Source of the DNA: Sedimentisphaerales bacterium
Lineage (GTDB): Bacteria > Planctomycetota > Phycisphaerae > Sedimentisphaerales > UBA12454
Assembly (NCBI GenBank): GCA_016930635.1
Contig: JAFGGI010000005.1
Span: 1-33,231, forward strand
Reading direction: 5' to 3'
DNA length: 33,231 nucleotides
Shown: positions 8,711-16,795 of the stretch, piece after piece
Numbering within the stretch: the first letter of the stretch is position 1
How the letters are laid out: the number at the start of each line of letters is the position of its first letter
Made by a program: the position numbers and the translations under genes
Notes under the pieces: model-generated
Databases searched by the model: none
The model's input: the letters and a program-made list of their open reading frames with translations, nothing else
Told to the model about the DNA's origin: nothing

Positions 8711-9793
8711 TCACTTTACATCTGCTCCTGTAAATGCAGTGTTGTGAATGATAACATCATATTTATCCATCAATTGTTTTATCAATTGCTGCTGTACATC
8801 TTTTGTCTTCTGGCCGATAAGCTCCGAAATTACCTGTTCCCTGACCTGGTCAAAGCTTTTCTGACGGTCTGAAGAGTTAGGGTCATTTGCATCAGCCGGG
8901 GCTATATATCTGGTTTTATTAGCCTGGTAATAGGTTTGCAGATCTGTCTCGGTAATGTTAATTTTGCCCGCCAGTTCCTGATTCATCCGCTGCTGACTTA
9001 AAGCGCTGCGAACTATGTCGTCAATAACACTTTTGGTTTCGGGCTCTTCGGATAGTTTATCATCCAGAGCCTGGCGGTATAATACCTCCTGCATAAGCCA
9101 GGATTGCAGAAACTCTTTTTTAGCCAAGGGGCTTTTGTATTGTTCGAGGATCTTCTGTTTTTGTTCGTTCAACTGCTCGGCTGTCATAAATAACGATACG
9201 CCAGCAAGCTGATTGTCGATGGTTTTCTCAATAGTCGCATCAAGATCGGCCTGGGTAATTTTTTCTGCGCCTATCTCAGCAACAATTTTACTTCCTGCCT
9301 GCTCTGATTTATTAAAGCTCGTCCTGTCCATCAATTCGTATCGCAAGGCCGAAAATTTACCGAGTTTCTGGAAGCAATCCTTGATATGAGCATTTATCTG
9401 TGATTCTAACTCTGAAAGTTTGGCTGTAATCTCACTGCGATAATAATATTCGATAGCCTGCTCATATTGGCCTGCTTTTTCGAACAGCGTACCTATCTGA
9501 AAAAGGGTTTTTGCACGTTCAGCATCTGGTATTTCGGCAACAGCCAGGTAGTCCTGCCAGACCTTTGCAGCCCTGTCGTATAAGTTACGCCCGGCAAGTT
9601 TGGAAGCCAGCTCTCTGACTTTGTCTTCAGACAGTGATGTTGTAGCTTGTTGAACTGAACCTTTATAAGCAGGCTTTAGAAAATTAGCTGCTGTCAGTCC
9701 GATCAGAACTAAAAGCAATATAACCGATAACGCCGGTATGAAAGACTTTTTTTGTTTTTTCTCGGGTAACGAAAAATCTAATTTTTCTTCCAT
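8711..9793 (-). CDS. TPR/SurA-N-like membrane-anchored protein
   Basis: 360 residues. A short cytoplasmic N-terminus and one membrane helix (about 19-39) anchor an extracytoplasmic region: TPR-like helices (about 55-150, with TLFQIGTLFEKAGQYEQAIEYYYRS), then a segment resembling the chaperone part of SurA/PrsA foldases (about 185-345; VAEIGAEKITQADLDATIEKT, then helices and ITETDLQTYYQANKTRY). No parvulin rotamase domain is visible, so it would be chaperone-like rather than an isomerase. Its place between DUF58 and the lipoprotein suggests a role in handling exported clients of the Bat complex. Similarity was judged by eye only. Confidence 0.6.
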   Translation of the reverse strand: MEEKLDFSLPEKKQKKSFIPALSVILLLVLIGLTAANFLKPAYKGSVQQATTSLSEDKVRELASKLAGRNLYDRAAKVWQDYLAVAEIPDAERAKTLFQIGTLFEKAGQYEQAIEYYYRSEITAKLSELESQINAHIKDCFQKLGKFSALRYELMDRTSFNKSEQAGSKIVAEIGAEKITQADLDATIEKTIDNQLAGVSLFMTAEQLNEQKQKILEQYKSPLAKKEFLQSWLMQEVLYRQALDDKLSEEPETKSVIDDIVRSALSQQRMNQELAGKINITETDLQTYYQANKTRYIAPADANDPNSSDRQKSFDQVREQVISELIGQKTKDVQQQLIKQLMDKYDVIIHNTAFTGADVK

Positions 9794-9828
9794 AACTTAC
9801 GCCTCGCCTATAATAAATCAACTACAAG

Positions 9829-10704
9829 TTAACGGCGTCTATGCCGCATATGAAAAAATCTCACCAAATCCTGTATATATGGTTTATCAGTGCTTATACT
9901 GATACAATCGACATTAATAGCTCTAAGCATATTTTTTAAATCGCCGAAACGCTTTGCCGCTGTGCCGCTGTATTTATTTCTAAACTGCCTGCTCGATGTA
10001 TCGACAAGAATAGTTTCACCTGTCTCAGCATCGGCAAATTCGATCAGGCCTATATTAGGCAAAGTAATTTCCGCGAGGTCACGAACCGAAACGGCGATAA
10101 CATCATGCCTTTTATTGAGCAGACTGAGAGGCTTTTTGAAATCTGCCTCTATAAAGTCAGACACCAGAAATATAGTCGCTTTTTTTCGTGTAACCCTGGC
10201 AAGATATTCCAGGGCCCGCGGCGTATCGGTCTTTCTTTTCGGCATTTTGAAATATAAAAGTTCGCGAACCAGCCTCAGCATATGACTGACACCCTTTTTA
10301 GGCGGGATATACAATTCTATCTGGTCGGTAAAAATCAAAAGGCCTACTTTATCATTATTTTTTGCCGCTGCAAAAGCCATTACAGCGCAAAACTCTGCGG
10401 CCAGTTCATTTTTAGCTTTGTTTACTGTACCGAAATCTCCGGAAGCACTCAAATCAACTGCGAAGATAACGGTCATTTCTCTTTCTTCGACGAAACGTTT
10501 TATATAAGGCTTGCCGCTGCGAGCGGTAACATTCCAGTCAATCGACCGGATGTCGTCGCCGGGCATATATTCACGGACCTCATCAAATTCCATACCCCGG
10601 CCTTTGAAGACACTTTCATATTGACCCGCAAAACTGGCATCTACCGCTCTTGAGGTATAGATTTGAATCTGCCTAATCTTTTTTATCAGTTCCTGATGTA
10701 TCAT
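9829..10704 (-). CDS. DUF58 domain protein (VWA-like)
   Basis: 291 residues, no membrane segment. It carries the DUF58 signature YMPGDDIRSIDWNVTARSG...KRFVEERE (about 47-76) followed by a VWA-like fold starting AVDLSASGDFG (82-92). DUF58 proteins are nearly always encoded next to MoxR ATPases and are thought to be their cytoplasmic partners or substrates. It lies 20 bp downstream of moxR and begins the block leading to the Bat genes. Confidence 0.9.
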   Translation of the reverse strand: MIHQELIKKIRQIQIYTSRAVDASFAGQYESVFKGRGMEFDEVREYMPGDDIRSIDWNVTARSGKPYIKRFVEEREMTVIFAVDLSASGDFGTVNKAKNELAAEFCAVMAFAAAKNNDKVGLLIFTDQIELYIPPKKGVSHMLRLVRELLYFKMPKRKTDTPRALEYLARVTRKKATIFLVSDFIEADFKKPLSLLNKRHDVIAVSVRDLAEITLPNIGLIEFADAETGETILVDTSSRQFRNKYSGTAAKRFGDLKNMLRAINVDCISISTDKPYIQDLVRFFHMRHRRR

Positions 10705-10724
10705 CGTTCTGGCTCTTTAAAGTT

Positions 10725-11714
10725 TTACGGAACTTCAATATTGTCGAATATCATCTTGATAATGTCGTCGCTGGTCTTATCTTCCGCCTCGGCTTCATAG
10801 CTGACAATCACCCTGTGCCGCAGGACATCAGGACCGATACTTTTTACATCCTGAGGAGTAACATAACCCCTCTGCTGGATAAAGGCATGTGCTTTTGCCG
10901 CGACAGCAAGATAGATCGTAGCTCTCGGCGAGGCACCGTAATTGATAAAATTGCCCATCTCTATTCCATATTTTTTCGGCTCCCTGGTCGCACAAACTAC
11001 ATCGACAATGTAATCCTTAATTTTCTCATCGATATAAATTTCATCAACAACATTTCTTACCTGGGCAATATCCTCTGGCTTGATAACAGGTTTAATATCA
11101 AATTTCTTATCCGTTACTGCCATTCTGTCGAGAATCTGACGCTCCTGTTCTTTGTTCGGATAATCGATTTTGAGTTTCAGCATAAAACGGTCGAGCTGAG
11201 CTTCCGGCAGCGGATAAGTGCCTTCCTGCTCGATCGGATTTTGTGTTGCAAGCACAAGGAACGGGCTGGGTATCTCAAAAGTTTCATCACCAATTGAGAC
11301 CTGTCTTTCCTGCATAGCCTCCAGTAATGCGCTTTGCACTTTTGCCGGTGCCCTGTTTATCTCATCAGCCAGAATAATGTTGGCAAATATTGGACCTTTG
11401 CGCGTGTAGAATTGGCCGTCCGATTGGCGGTATATCTGTGTACCGATCAAATCTGCAGGCAACAAGTCCGGCGTAAACTGTATCCGCCTGAACTTTGCAT
11501 TGACAGCCCGCGAAAGAGTCGTCACCGCCATTGTCTTTGCCAGGCCGGGCACACCTTCCAGCAATATATGACCGTTGGCCAGCAGCCCGACGAGCATCCG
11601 TTCAAGCATATATTGCTGACCGACAATTACCTTGTCAATCTCGCCAAGCAGAGCCCTTACAAACTCGCTTTTTTCCTTAACCAAATTTCCAATCTGTTTT
11701 ATATCTGTCGCCAT
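10725..11714 (-). CDS. moxR: MoxR-family AAA+ ATPase
   Basis: 329 residues. Walker A GVPGLAKT (54-61), Walker B IILADEIN (113-120), the segment LATQNPIEQEGTYPLPEAQLDRF containing sensor 1 and arginine-finger regions, and a C-terminal lid domain with GASPRATIYL. This is a standard MoxR protein. MoxR ATPases are believed to remodel or insert cofactors into VWA-domain partners, here DUF58, BatA and BatB. The ATG is preceded by AAGGAG at good spacing. First gene of the operon; the inverted repeat at 11771-11815 lies about 60 bp upstream. Confidence 0.93.
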   Translation of the reverse strand: MATDIKQIGNLVKEKSEFVRALLGEIDKVIVGQQYMLERMLVGLLANGHILLEGVPGLAKTMAVTTLSRAVNAKFRRIQFTPDLLPADLIGTQIYRQSDGQFYTRKGPIFANIILADEINRAPAKVQSALLEAMQERQVSIGDETFEIPSPFLVLATQNPIEQEGTYPLPEAQLDRFMLKLKIDYPNKEQERQILDRMAVTDKKFDIKPVIKPEDIAQVRNVVDEIYIDEKIKDYIVDVVCATREPKKYGIEMGNFINYGASPRATIYLAVAAKAHAFIQQRGYVTPQDVKSIGPDVLRHRVIVSYEAEAEDKTSDDIIKMIFDNIEVP

Positions 11715-11770
11715 AAATTATTTCTCCTTGAAATCTTATCGAAACAATTGAATTCCGTGGTTTAGACCTT

Positions 11771-11815
11771 GTGTAAGGCCGTAAAAGATAATGTAAATTA
11801 TTTTACGTCTTACAC
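11771..11815. repeat. 45-bp interrupted inverted repeat upstream of moxR
   Basis: Left arm GTGTAAG (11771-11777), CGTAAA (11780-11785) and ATAAT (11788-11792); GTAA loop (11793-11796); right arm ATTAT (11797-11801), TTTACG (11802-11807) and CTTACAC (11809-11815). Arms pair along their whole length except for a few unpaired bases. There is no U-run suited to a terminator on either strand right after the right arm. It could be an operator or a structured 5' leader of the Bat transcript. Confidence 0.7.
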
Positions 11816-11828
11816 CCAAGAATGGTTC

Positions 11829-11859
11829 ATAATATGCAAAAAAAAATGACGAAAATCAA
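11829..11859 (-). promoter_or_regulatory. Candidate promoter for the moxR-bat operon
   Basis: On the minus strand TTGATT (11859-11854) and TATTAT (11834-11829) are separated by 19 bp. The match to the sigma-70 consensus is moderate and the spacer is long. If used, transcription would start near 11822, placing the 11771-11815 inverted repeat at the start of the leader. Confidence 0.25.
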
Positions 11860-12165
11860 GTGTTTGATAAACTAAAAATTTTATTATACAAACCAATTTA
11901 ACGGGCATAAGTCCTTAATTTACAAGCCGTTACAATCATAGCTCGGCTGAACAGGACAATGAATTAATAATCCGAAATATCCTTTATAACCCCCTATTTA
12001 GCAATAAGTTATATGCGTGTTTTTGGCTGAAAATGAGGATTACAAGTGAACCCAAGTGAAGTATACAAATAGTTTACAACCGGCAACTGATGCAATAGTG
12101 ACACGGATAGCTGTTTGCCTATGAGGCACAATACCGGTAAAATCATTGTTTTGTATGGACATTAC

Positions 12166-12381
12166 ATGACTTGTAAGTGGTATAATATTTGCCCGTTAAG
12201 GAGATTAGAAAAAGAAGGAAAGCTGGCTGACTTCTGGGCACAGAATTATTGCAAATCAGCCGGCAATTGGCAGCACTGCAAACGCTACCAATTGGAGGAA
12301 AAAGGTATTTATCACCCGGATAATATGCTGCCTGACGGCCGAATCGATGAATCAATTATAAATAATGAAAATGGGAAATGA
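12166..12381 (+). CDS. Small Cys-containing conserved protein (CKWYxxCP family)
   Basis: 71 residues from the chosen ATG (MTCKWYNICPLRRLEKEGKL). Conserved-looking elements are CKWY..CP near the N-terminus, then NYC, NWQHCKRYQLEEKGIYHPDNMLPDG. Four cysteines in this pattern suggest a small metal or Fe-S site. Similar short proteins occur in many anaerobes, sometimes labelled uracil-DNA glycosylase-like on weak grounds; no catalytic domain fits in 71 residues. In-frame starts further upstream (TTG 12115, ATG 12121) are possible, but similar proteins begin at M-x-C-K-W-Y. It ends 6 bp before the HIT gene. Confidence 0.7.
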   Translation: MTCKWYNICPLRRLEKEGKLADFWAQNYCKSAGNWQHCKRYQLEEKGIYHPDNMLPDGRIDESIINNENGK

Positions 12382-12387
12382 CTGCTT

Positions 12388-12780
12388 ATGGCATCAGAAA
12401 CAAAACTTGACTGTCCTTTTTGTTCGGCAGATATCGAATCGAAGATTATCGAAAAATTTGGAACCGTTATAGCTATCGAGGACAAAACTCCGGTAACAAA
12501 AGGACATATTTTAATTATTCCTGTGCGTCATACGCAGGACTTTTTCTCTATGACCAATGAAGAAAAAAAAGACACTGATAATTTAATTCAGCTTATGCAA
12601 GAGAAAATTAAGAAAGCAGACCCGACAGTTACAGGTTTCAATATCGGTGTCAATTGCGGAAAGAGTGCGGGTCAGAGTATTATGCACACTCATATTCATC
12701 TCATCCCCAGGCGGGACGGCGATACCACAGAACCTAAAGGAGGTGTTCGCGGCGTAATACCCGACAAAATGGGATATTAG
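12388..12780 (+). CDS. HIT family protein (histidine triad hydrolase)
   Basis: 130 residues. The triad HTHIHLIPR places His at 100, 102 and 104, and a CPFC zinc-binding pair lies at 9-12, as in many bacterial HIT proteins. HIT enzymes hydrolyse nucleoside phosphoramidates or dinucleotide polyphosphates through the middle histidine. Length and the GHILIIPVRH strand are typical. It is likely cotranscribed with the small Cys protein and ends 17 bp from the converging oxidoreductase gene. Confidence 0.92.
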   Translation: MASETKLDCPFCSADIESKIIEKFGTVIAIEDKTPVTKGHILIIPVRHTQDFFSMTNEEKKDTDNLIQLMQEKIKKADPTVTGFNIGVNCGKSAGQSIMHTHIHLIPRRDGDTTEPKGGVRGVIPDKMGY

Positions 12781-12797
12781 ACAAACCAAAGTCTCTG

Positions 12798-14144
12798 TTA
12801 CTTGACCTGACAGACAACATCTTCAGCAGCTTTTATCAACGGATACGTTGTAGGCGGTGCCGTTAATAACGGATGGGTTCCTATTTGTGCGGTCAGAATA
12901 GAATTTACACTCATCCGATTTTGAATTACAAATCCTATCAAATTTGTCAACTCACCGACACTTGCACCACCCATTACTTCTCCGCCAAGAACTACACCTG
13001 ATTCTCTGGCAACAATCAATTTTATGAATTGTTTATGCGTGTCCGGCAATGTTCCGGGATGTCTGTCAACACCTTCAAAAGTACCAATAACAACATCGAA
13101 TCCTTCTTGTCTTGCCATTTCTTCAGTCAAGCCCGCCGCACCAAAACCGGTATCACCAATAGCAGTGGAGAAAATAGCAATTGTGCCGCTGATCGTTTTA
13201 AGTGTGGAAAGTTTATATAGATTCATTCCTGCCACTCTGGCTTCAGCACAAGCTGTGGAGGCAAGCATAACTGTACTGTGTTTCCTCGTGATAAAGTTAC
13301 GCTTCTCAGCACAGTCACCAACAGCAAAAATGTCGGGATTGTGCGTCCTCATATATTCATCCGCAGCAATAAAACCTTCTTCTGTAATACTTAATCCTGA
13401 TTCCTGTGCCAATGAAATATTTGGACGATATCCCATAGCTAAAACAATAGCATCAGCATTTATTTCTTCAGAATTATTTAATAAAACGCCACTGACCTTC
13501 TTGTCTCCCAGAATTTCCTTAACTCCGATCCCCGTCTTTATATGAACCCCTCTGGCACAAAGGATTTTCTCCGCCTCAATCGCCAGTTCTTTATCAAAAG
13601 CAAGCCTTAAGATAGTCGGCAGTATTTCAATTAACGTTACATTCTTACCTTTCTTGTTCAGTTCGTCTGAAACCTCAACTCCGATGAAACCGCCTCCTAC
13701 GACAATAATATTATGGCAATTACCAAGTTTGGTAAGCATTTTATCAATATATACTTTGTCTTTAGGAATGATAAACACATTTTCTAAATCCGTACCTTTG
13801 AGCCATTTCGGAACATGTGGTACAGAACCTGTTGCAAATACTAACTTTTCAAAGCCAATTTCCGTATCATCGTCGATTTTACAGATTTTTTCTTCCTGAT
13901 TTACGGAAACAACTTTACCGGTTTTCAGGTTAACACCTTTTTTAGTCAATACTGCATCCGGTATAAGATTTTTTTCTGTGCTGTCCAAAGAGCCGAAAAT
14001 ATACGGAATCCCGCATGGAACAACTACCTGCTCTTCCTTTCGTACGACCAGAAAATCCTTATCAGGATAAGTACTCTTCCCAGTTACTGCCGCTACGATA
14101 CCGGCTGCGCTTCCGCCAACTATCAAAACATCTGTTTTTTCCAT
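12798..14144 (-). CDS. FAD-dependent NAD(P)H oxidase / CoA-disulfide reductase family
   Basis: 448 residues from ATG 14144, chosen because AAAGGA lies just upstream; an in-frame start 9 codons earlier is less likely. FAD-binding motif VLIVGGSAAG near the start, redox-active Cys at about 44 (VVPCGIPYIFG), NAD-binding motif IIVVGGGFIGVE, second FAD motif DIFAVGDCAE, and a C-terminal dimerisation domain ending GTHPLLTAPPTTYPLIKAAED. Single-cysteine members of this family are NADH oxidases/peroxidases or disulfide (CoA, persulfide) reductases; the exact substrate cannot be told from sequence. It is the last gene of the large cluster and may have its own promoter in the 90-bp gap upstream. Confidence 0.88.
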   Translation of the reverse strand: MEKTDVLIVGGSAAGIVAAVTGKSTYPDKDFLVVRKEEQVVVPCGIPYIFGSLDSTEKNLIPDAVLTKKGVNLKTGKVVSVNQEEKICKIDDDTEIGFEKLVFATGSVPHVPKWLKGTDLENVFIIPKDKVYIDKMLTKLGNCHNIIVVGGGFIGVEVSDELNKKGKNVTLIEILPTILRLAFDKELAIEAEKILCARGVHIKTGIGVKEILGDKKVSGVLLNNSEEINADAIVLAMGYRPNISLAQESGLSITEEGFIAADEYMRTHNPDIFAVGDCAEKRNFITRKHSTVMLASTACAEARVAGMNLYKLSTLKTISGTIAIFSTAIGDTGFGAAGLTEEMARQEGFDVVIGTFEGVDRHPGTLPDTHKQFIKLIVARESGVVLGGEVMGGASVGELTNLIGFVIQNRMSVNSILTAQIGTHPLLTAPPTTYPLIKAAEDVVCQVK

Positions 14145-14201
14145 AAATTTCCTTTCTGCTTTTGACAGCACAATTCCTCGATGATTAAATCTGCTAAGCT
14201 G

Positions 14202-14230
14202 ATATTATCAACATAGGATATAATAAGCAA
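14202..14230 (-). promoter_or_regulatory. Weak candidate promoter before the flavin oxidoreductase gene
   Basis: Minus strand TTGCTT (14230-14225), 17-bp spacer, TAATAT (14207-14202). Each hexamer is a partial match. The 90-bp gap is the largest within the cluster, so a separate or internal promoter is plausible here. A short AT-rich inverted repeat (TATTAT/ATAATA, 14203-14225) overlaps it. Confidence 0.22.
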
Positions 14231-14234
14231 TAGT

Positions 14235-14609
14235 TTAGGATATCTTTTCTGCTCCGTTGTATATTTCTTCTATATGCATTATGACGGCAGCAGCTCTCGG
14301 CAGTTTGTCAGGTACCCAATTCTGGACTTCATCATACATAGGTCCCTGCTCAAGTCTTTCAGCGACGCCTTTGACCTGAAACGATCCTTTTTCTTCATCA
14401 AGAACAACTAACGCGATTTTACTATTTTTTAATATATTATCTCGCGTTTTATTAAAATAGTTATCTGCGATCAGAATTGTCTGGTCATCTACAACCTTTA
14501 GATATTTAATATACACAACATTAGGTATTCTATCCTTAGAACTGGTCGCTACGGGAATAACTTCCTGGTCGGATATTGCTTTTTTTACTGCTTCTGTTAA
14601 TTTTGCCAT
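14235..14609 (-). CDS. Pyridoxamine 5'-phosphate oxidase-fold protein
   Basis: 124 residues. The order of strands and motifs (IPVATSSKDRIPNVVYIKYLKVVDDQTILIAD, then TRDNILKNSKIALVVLDE and FQVKGVAERL) matches the small split-barrel flavin-binding family. Such proteins bind FMN or F420-like cofactors and are often of unknown substrate. AAAGGA precedes the ATG at good spacing. It lies 13 bp after the radical SAM gene. Confidence 0.83.
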   Translation of the reverse strand: MAKLTEAVKKAISDQEVIPVATSSKDRIPNVVYIKYLKVVDDQTILIADNYFNKTRDNILKNSKIALVVLDEEKGSFQVKGVAERLEQGPMYDEVQNWVPDKLPRAAAVIMHIEEIYNGAEKIS

Positions 14610-14622
14610 ACTAAATTCCTTT

Positions 14623-15615
14623 CTAATTTAAATCGCCTTTCTGACAAACAGCTTTATAATAAAGCCGTTGATTTTGCGGCCTGGCTTCGATTTTACCTTC
14701 CAAGGATAATTCTTCTATATATTTAACGACCTCATTTCGATGAAGACCAAGACCTGCAGCAATATCCTCAACAGAACATGGACGTCGACGCAAAAGTATC
14801 AGGACATCCTGGCGTTGTGCGGAAAAATCCTGTTGCTTATGAACATTGTTATAGTCAGCAATAACTTCCGCTTCGCTGTATAACTCTTTAGCTATAGCTT
14901 GTAATTGTTTCTGCGGTACAGGGTCAGCAAAATCTTCGGCAGGCGGACGAGTAACGGTATTTACCTGAACTTTATCGGGTAGTATGGCTGCTATGCAGGT
15001 ACTCAATCTTTTAATCTCTGCTTCCGGCGTAGTTATGCCTGCCAAAAGGAATACTTCCAGCCAATATTTACCGCTAAAATCATTGCGCAAATCCACAAGA
15101 CCCTGGAGCATATCACTGAAATTAATACCATTATGAGGTCTGTTGGCATACTGAAAAACCTGATTACATCCCGCATCAAGGGAAGGAACAACCATATCAG
15201 CGAATTTCAGAGCATTTCTTACTTCCGGCAACCATAATAATGAACCGTTCGTCAGCACAGCTACAGGAACATCAGTAATGTTCTTAATTTTTAAAATAAG
15301 CTCTTTCAATTTTGAATGAAGTGTCGGTTCACCCGAACCGGAAAGAGTTATATAATCAGGTTTGGTATCGAGCTTGGCCTTGAGTTGGTCTATAACAATA
15401 TCGATTGGCACCCATTCCTTTCTTTCCATGGTTTTGTTTGTTGTCCTGCCCAACTGACAGTATATACAATCATAACTGCATGTTTTAAAAGGCACCAAAT
15501 CAATACCAAGCGATCTTCCTAATCGCCGGGAAGGGACCGGCCCAAAAACATATCCTCGCATCTTTTTTTCAGTAGTAATCTTATCACTCATATTACCAGC
15601 AGCCTTAGTGATCAC
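14623..15615 (-). CDS. Radical SAM protein with C-terminal winged helix
   Basis: 330 residues from a GTG with AGGAG upstream, overlapping the NifX-like gene by 11 bp; internal ATGs at 15591 and 15561 are alternatives. It begins with VFGPVPSRRLGRSLGIDLVPFK and the cluster motif C46-SYD-C50-IY-C53 that binds the SAM-coordinating [4Fe-4S]; a SAM-binding GSGEPTLH motif follows. The last 80 residues (about 250-325; DVLILLRRRPCSVEDIAAGLGLHRNEVVKYIEEL) look like a winged-helix DNA-binding domain. This family (COG0731-like) is common in anaerobes; substrate unknown. Confidence 0.85.
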   Translation of the reverse strand: MITKAAGNMSDKITTEKKMRGYVFGPVPSRRLGRSLGIDLVPFKTCSYDCIYCQLGRTTNKTMERKEWVPIDIVIDQLKAKLDTKPDYITLSGSGEPTLHSKLKELILKIKNITDVPVAVLTNGSLLWLPEVRNALKFADMVVPSLDAGCNQVFQYANRPHNGINFSDMLQGLVDLRNDFSGKYWLEVFLLAGITTPEAEIKRLSTCIAAILPDKVQVNTVTRPPAEDFADPVPQKQLQAIAKELYSEAEVIADYNNVHKQQDFSAQRQDVLILLRRRPCSVEDIAAGLGLHRNEVVKYIEELSLEGKIEARPQNQRLYYKAVCQKGDLN

Positions 15616-15943
15616 AGATATTATCTCCTGTTACAAGGCTACCATCCAGGTAAGCTGATATAAGTTCTTCCGGGTTGCCGGATTGTGCCCCGATGACAAC
15701 TTTAACACCATTTTGTACAAAAAGCTGTTGCGCCCGCTGGCCCATCCCGCCGGCTATGATAACATTTACTCCCATACCACCAAGCCATTGCGGCAGAACT
15801 CCGGGTGCATGGTTAGGAGGTACTTCATTATTTCTGCTGATAATTTTTTTAGTCTCATCACTAACTTCAAATACAGCAAACTGGTCGCAATGACCAAAAT
15901 GCAGACTAAATTGTCCCTGTACTAATGGAATTGCAATACGCAT
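15605..15943 (-). CDS. NifX/NifB-fold (dinitrogenase cofactor biosynthesis family) protein
   Basis: 112 residues. RIAIPLVQGQFSLHFGHCDQFAVFEV at the N-terminus and IIAGGMGQRAQQLFVQNGVKVVIGA in the middle are the marks of the NifX/NafY/ORP fold, which binds Fe-Mo or Mo-Cu-S clusters. A short His/Cys-containing tail (GDNICDH) ends it. It is one of three such proteins in the cluster and sits just downstream of the Mrp ATPase, the same pairing found in ORP-type loci. RBS AGGAG upstream. Confidence 0.88.
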   Translation of the reverse strand: MRIAIPLVQGQFSLHFGHCDQFAVFEVSDETKKIISRNNEVPPNHAPGVLPQWLGGMGVNVIIAGGMGQRAQQLFVQNGVKVVIGAQSGNPEELISAYLDGSLVTGDNICDH

Positions 15944-15970
15944 TTTTTAATCTCCTATAAATTTCGCTTC

Positions 15971-16795
15971 CTAATTAAATTTTAATAATGGCGCCATTGC
16001 TTCTTTAAAAGCCTTGGCTGCCTGGCTCGAACTATAATATTGTATATACGGCCGGCCCGAATCACAGGCTTGTACGACCTGAGGGTCAATCGGTACTCGA
16101 CCCAAAAAAGGCACTTTCATTTGTTCTGCCATTTGCTGACCTCCTCCGGACTTGAAAATGTCCGTTCGCTGACCACATCCTGGACAAACAAAGCCACTCA
16201 TATTTTCAAGTACCCCGATCACAGGCAGATGTAATTGTTCACAAAAGGTAATACATTTGCGAACGTCGGAAAGTGCTACTTCCTGAGGTGTAGTAACTAT
16301 AATCGCACCGTCGGCATTTTCCAGAAGCTGGACGATTGAAAGCGGCTCATCGCCCGTGCCGGGAGGCGAATCAACAATCAGAAAATCCAAATTGCCCCAA
16401 TCTACATCTTTTAAGAATTGCTTTATCATCTGATACTTCATCGGCCCTCTCCAGATAACAGCATCATTGTCTGTCCGCAATAGAAAACCTATAGACATAA
16501 CCTTCAGGTTTTCCGCCATTGTAATCGGTAAAATCACACCTCCTGTCGCCTGGATAGCCTTTCCTTTAAGATTTAGGATCTTCGGAATACTCGGCCCGTG
16601 AATATCAATGTCGAGAAGCCCAACTTTTTTACCCTCAAGAGACAAAGATATCGCAAGATTAGCCGCGACAGTACTTTTACCAACACCGCCTTTGCCGCTA
16701 AGCACAAGTATCCGATGTTTAACCTGCTTTATTCTCTCCCGAATCTGCTCCTGCTCAGCCTGCATTTGCTTTTGTTGTTCCTCATTAAAAGGCAT
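15971..16795 (-). CDS. mrp: Mrp/NBP35-family P-loop ATPase (Fe-S carrier type)
   Basis: 274 residues from ATG 16795, preferred because GGAGG lies 10 bases upstream; the ATG three codons earlier is only one base from it. Deviant Walker A SGKGGVGKST (33-42), DIDIHGPSIP, VDSPPGTGDEP, and the C204-x-x-C207 pair (CPGC) used for bridging Fe-S cluster binding in Mrp/NBP35 proteins. The N-terminal 25 residues are Gln/Glu-rich and helical; the DUF59 domain of some Mrp proteins is absent. Known relatives carry and transfer [4Fe-4S] clusters. Overlaps the upstream MinD-like gene by 11 bp. Confidence 0.9.
   Translation of the reverse strand: MPFNEEQQKQMQAEQEQIRERIKQVKHRILVLSGKGGVGKSTVAANLAISLSLEGKKVGLLDIDIHGPSIPKILNLKGKAIQATGGVILPITMAENLKVMSIGFLLRTDNDAVIWRGPMKYQMIKQFLKDVDWGNLDFLIVDSPPGTGDEPLSIVQLLENADGAIIVTTPQEVALSDVRKCITFCEQLHLPVIGVLENMSGFVCPGCGQRTDIFKSGGGQQMAEQMKVPFLGRVPIDPQVVQACDSGRPYIQYYSSSQAAKAFKEAMAPLLKFN

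Larger units (their letters stand above)
11715..12165. other. Divergent intergenic region between moxR and the HIT pair
   Basis: About 450 bp, AT-rich, with no convincing gene. It holds the moxR ribosome binding site (AAGGAG), the inverted repeat at 11771-11815, a weak minus-strand promoter candidate and a short direct repeat, AAGTGAA, near 12046-12061. The promoter for the rightward pair should lie here but no good match was found. Confidence 0.6.

Noticed and set aside
10815-11297. 160-codon open frame on the plus strand
   Set aside because: It is antisense to moxR across its conserved AAA+ region and has no family resemblance.
11771-11815. Inverted repeat as a rho-independent terminator
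   Set aside because: It lies upstream of moxR between divergent genes, its stem is AT-rich, and no U-run follows on either strand.
11825-11834. GTTCATAATA, identical to part of the DUF134 palindrome arm, upstream of moxR
   Set aside because: Only a half-site is present with no matching second arm; in an AT-rich region a ten-base match is weak evidence for shared control.
13024-13545. 173-codon open frame on the plus strand
   Set aside because: It is antisense to the flavin oxidoreductase, whose motifs cover this stretch; the Ser/Ile/Pro-rich translation looks like a shadow frame.
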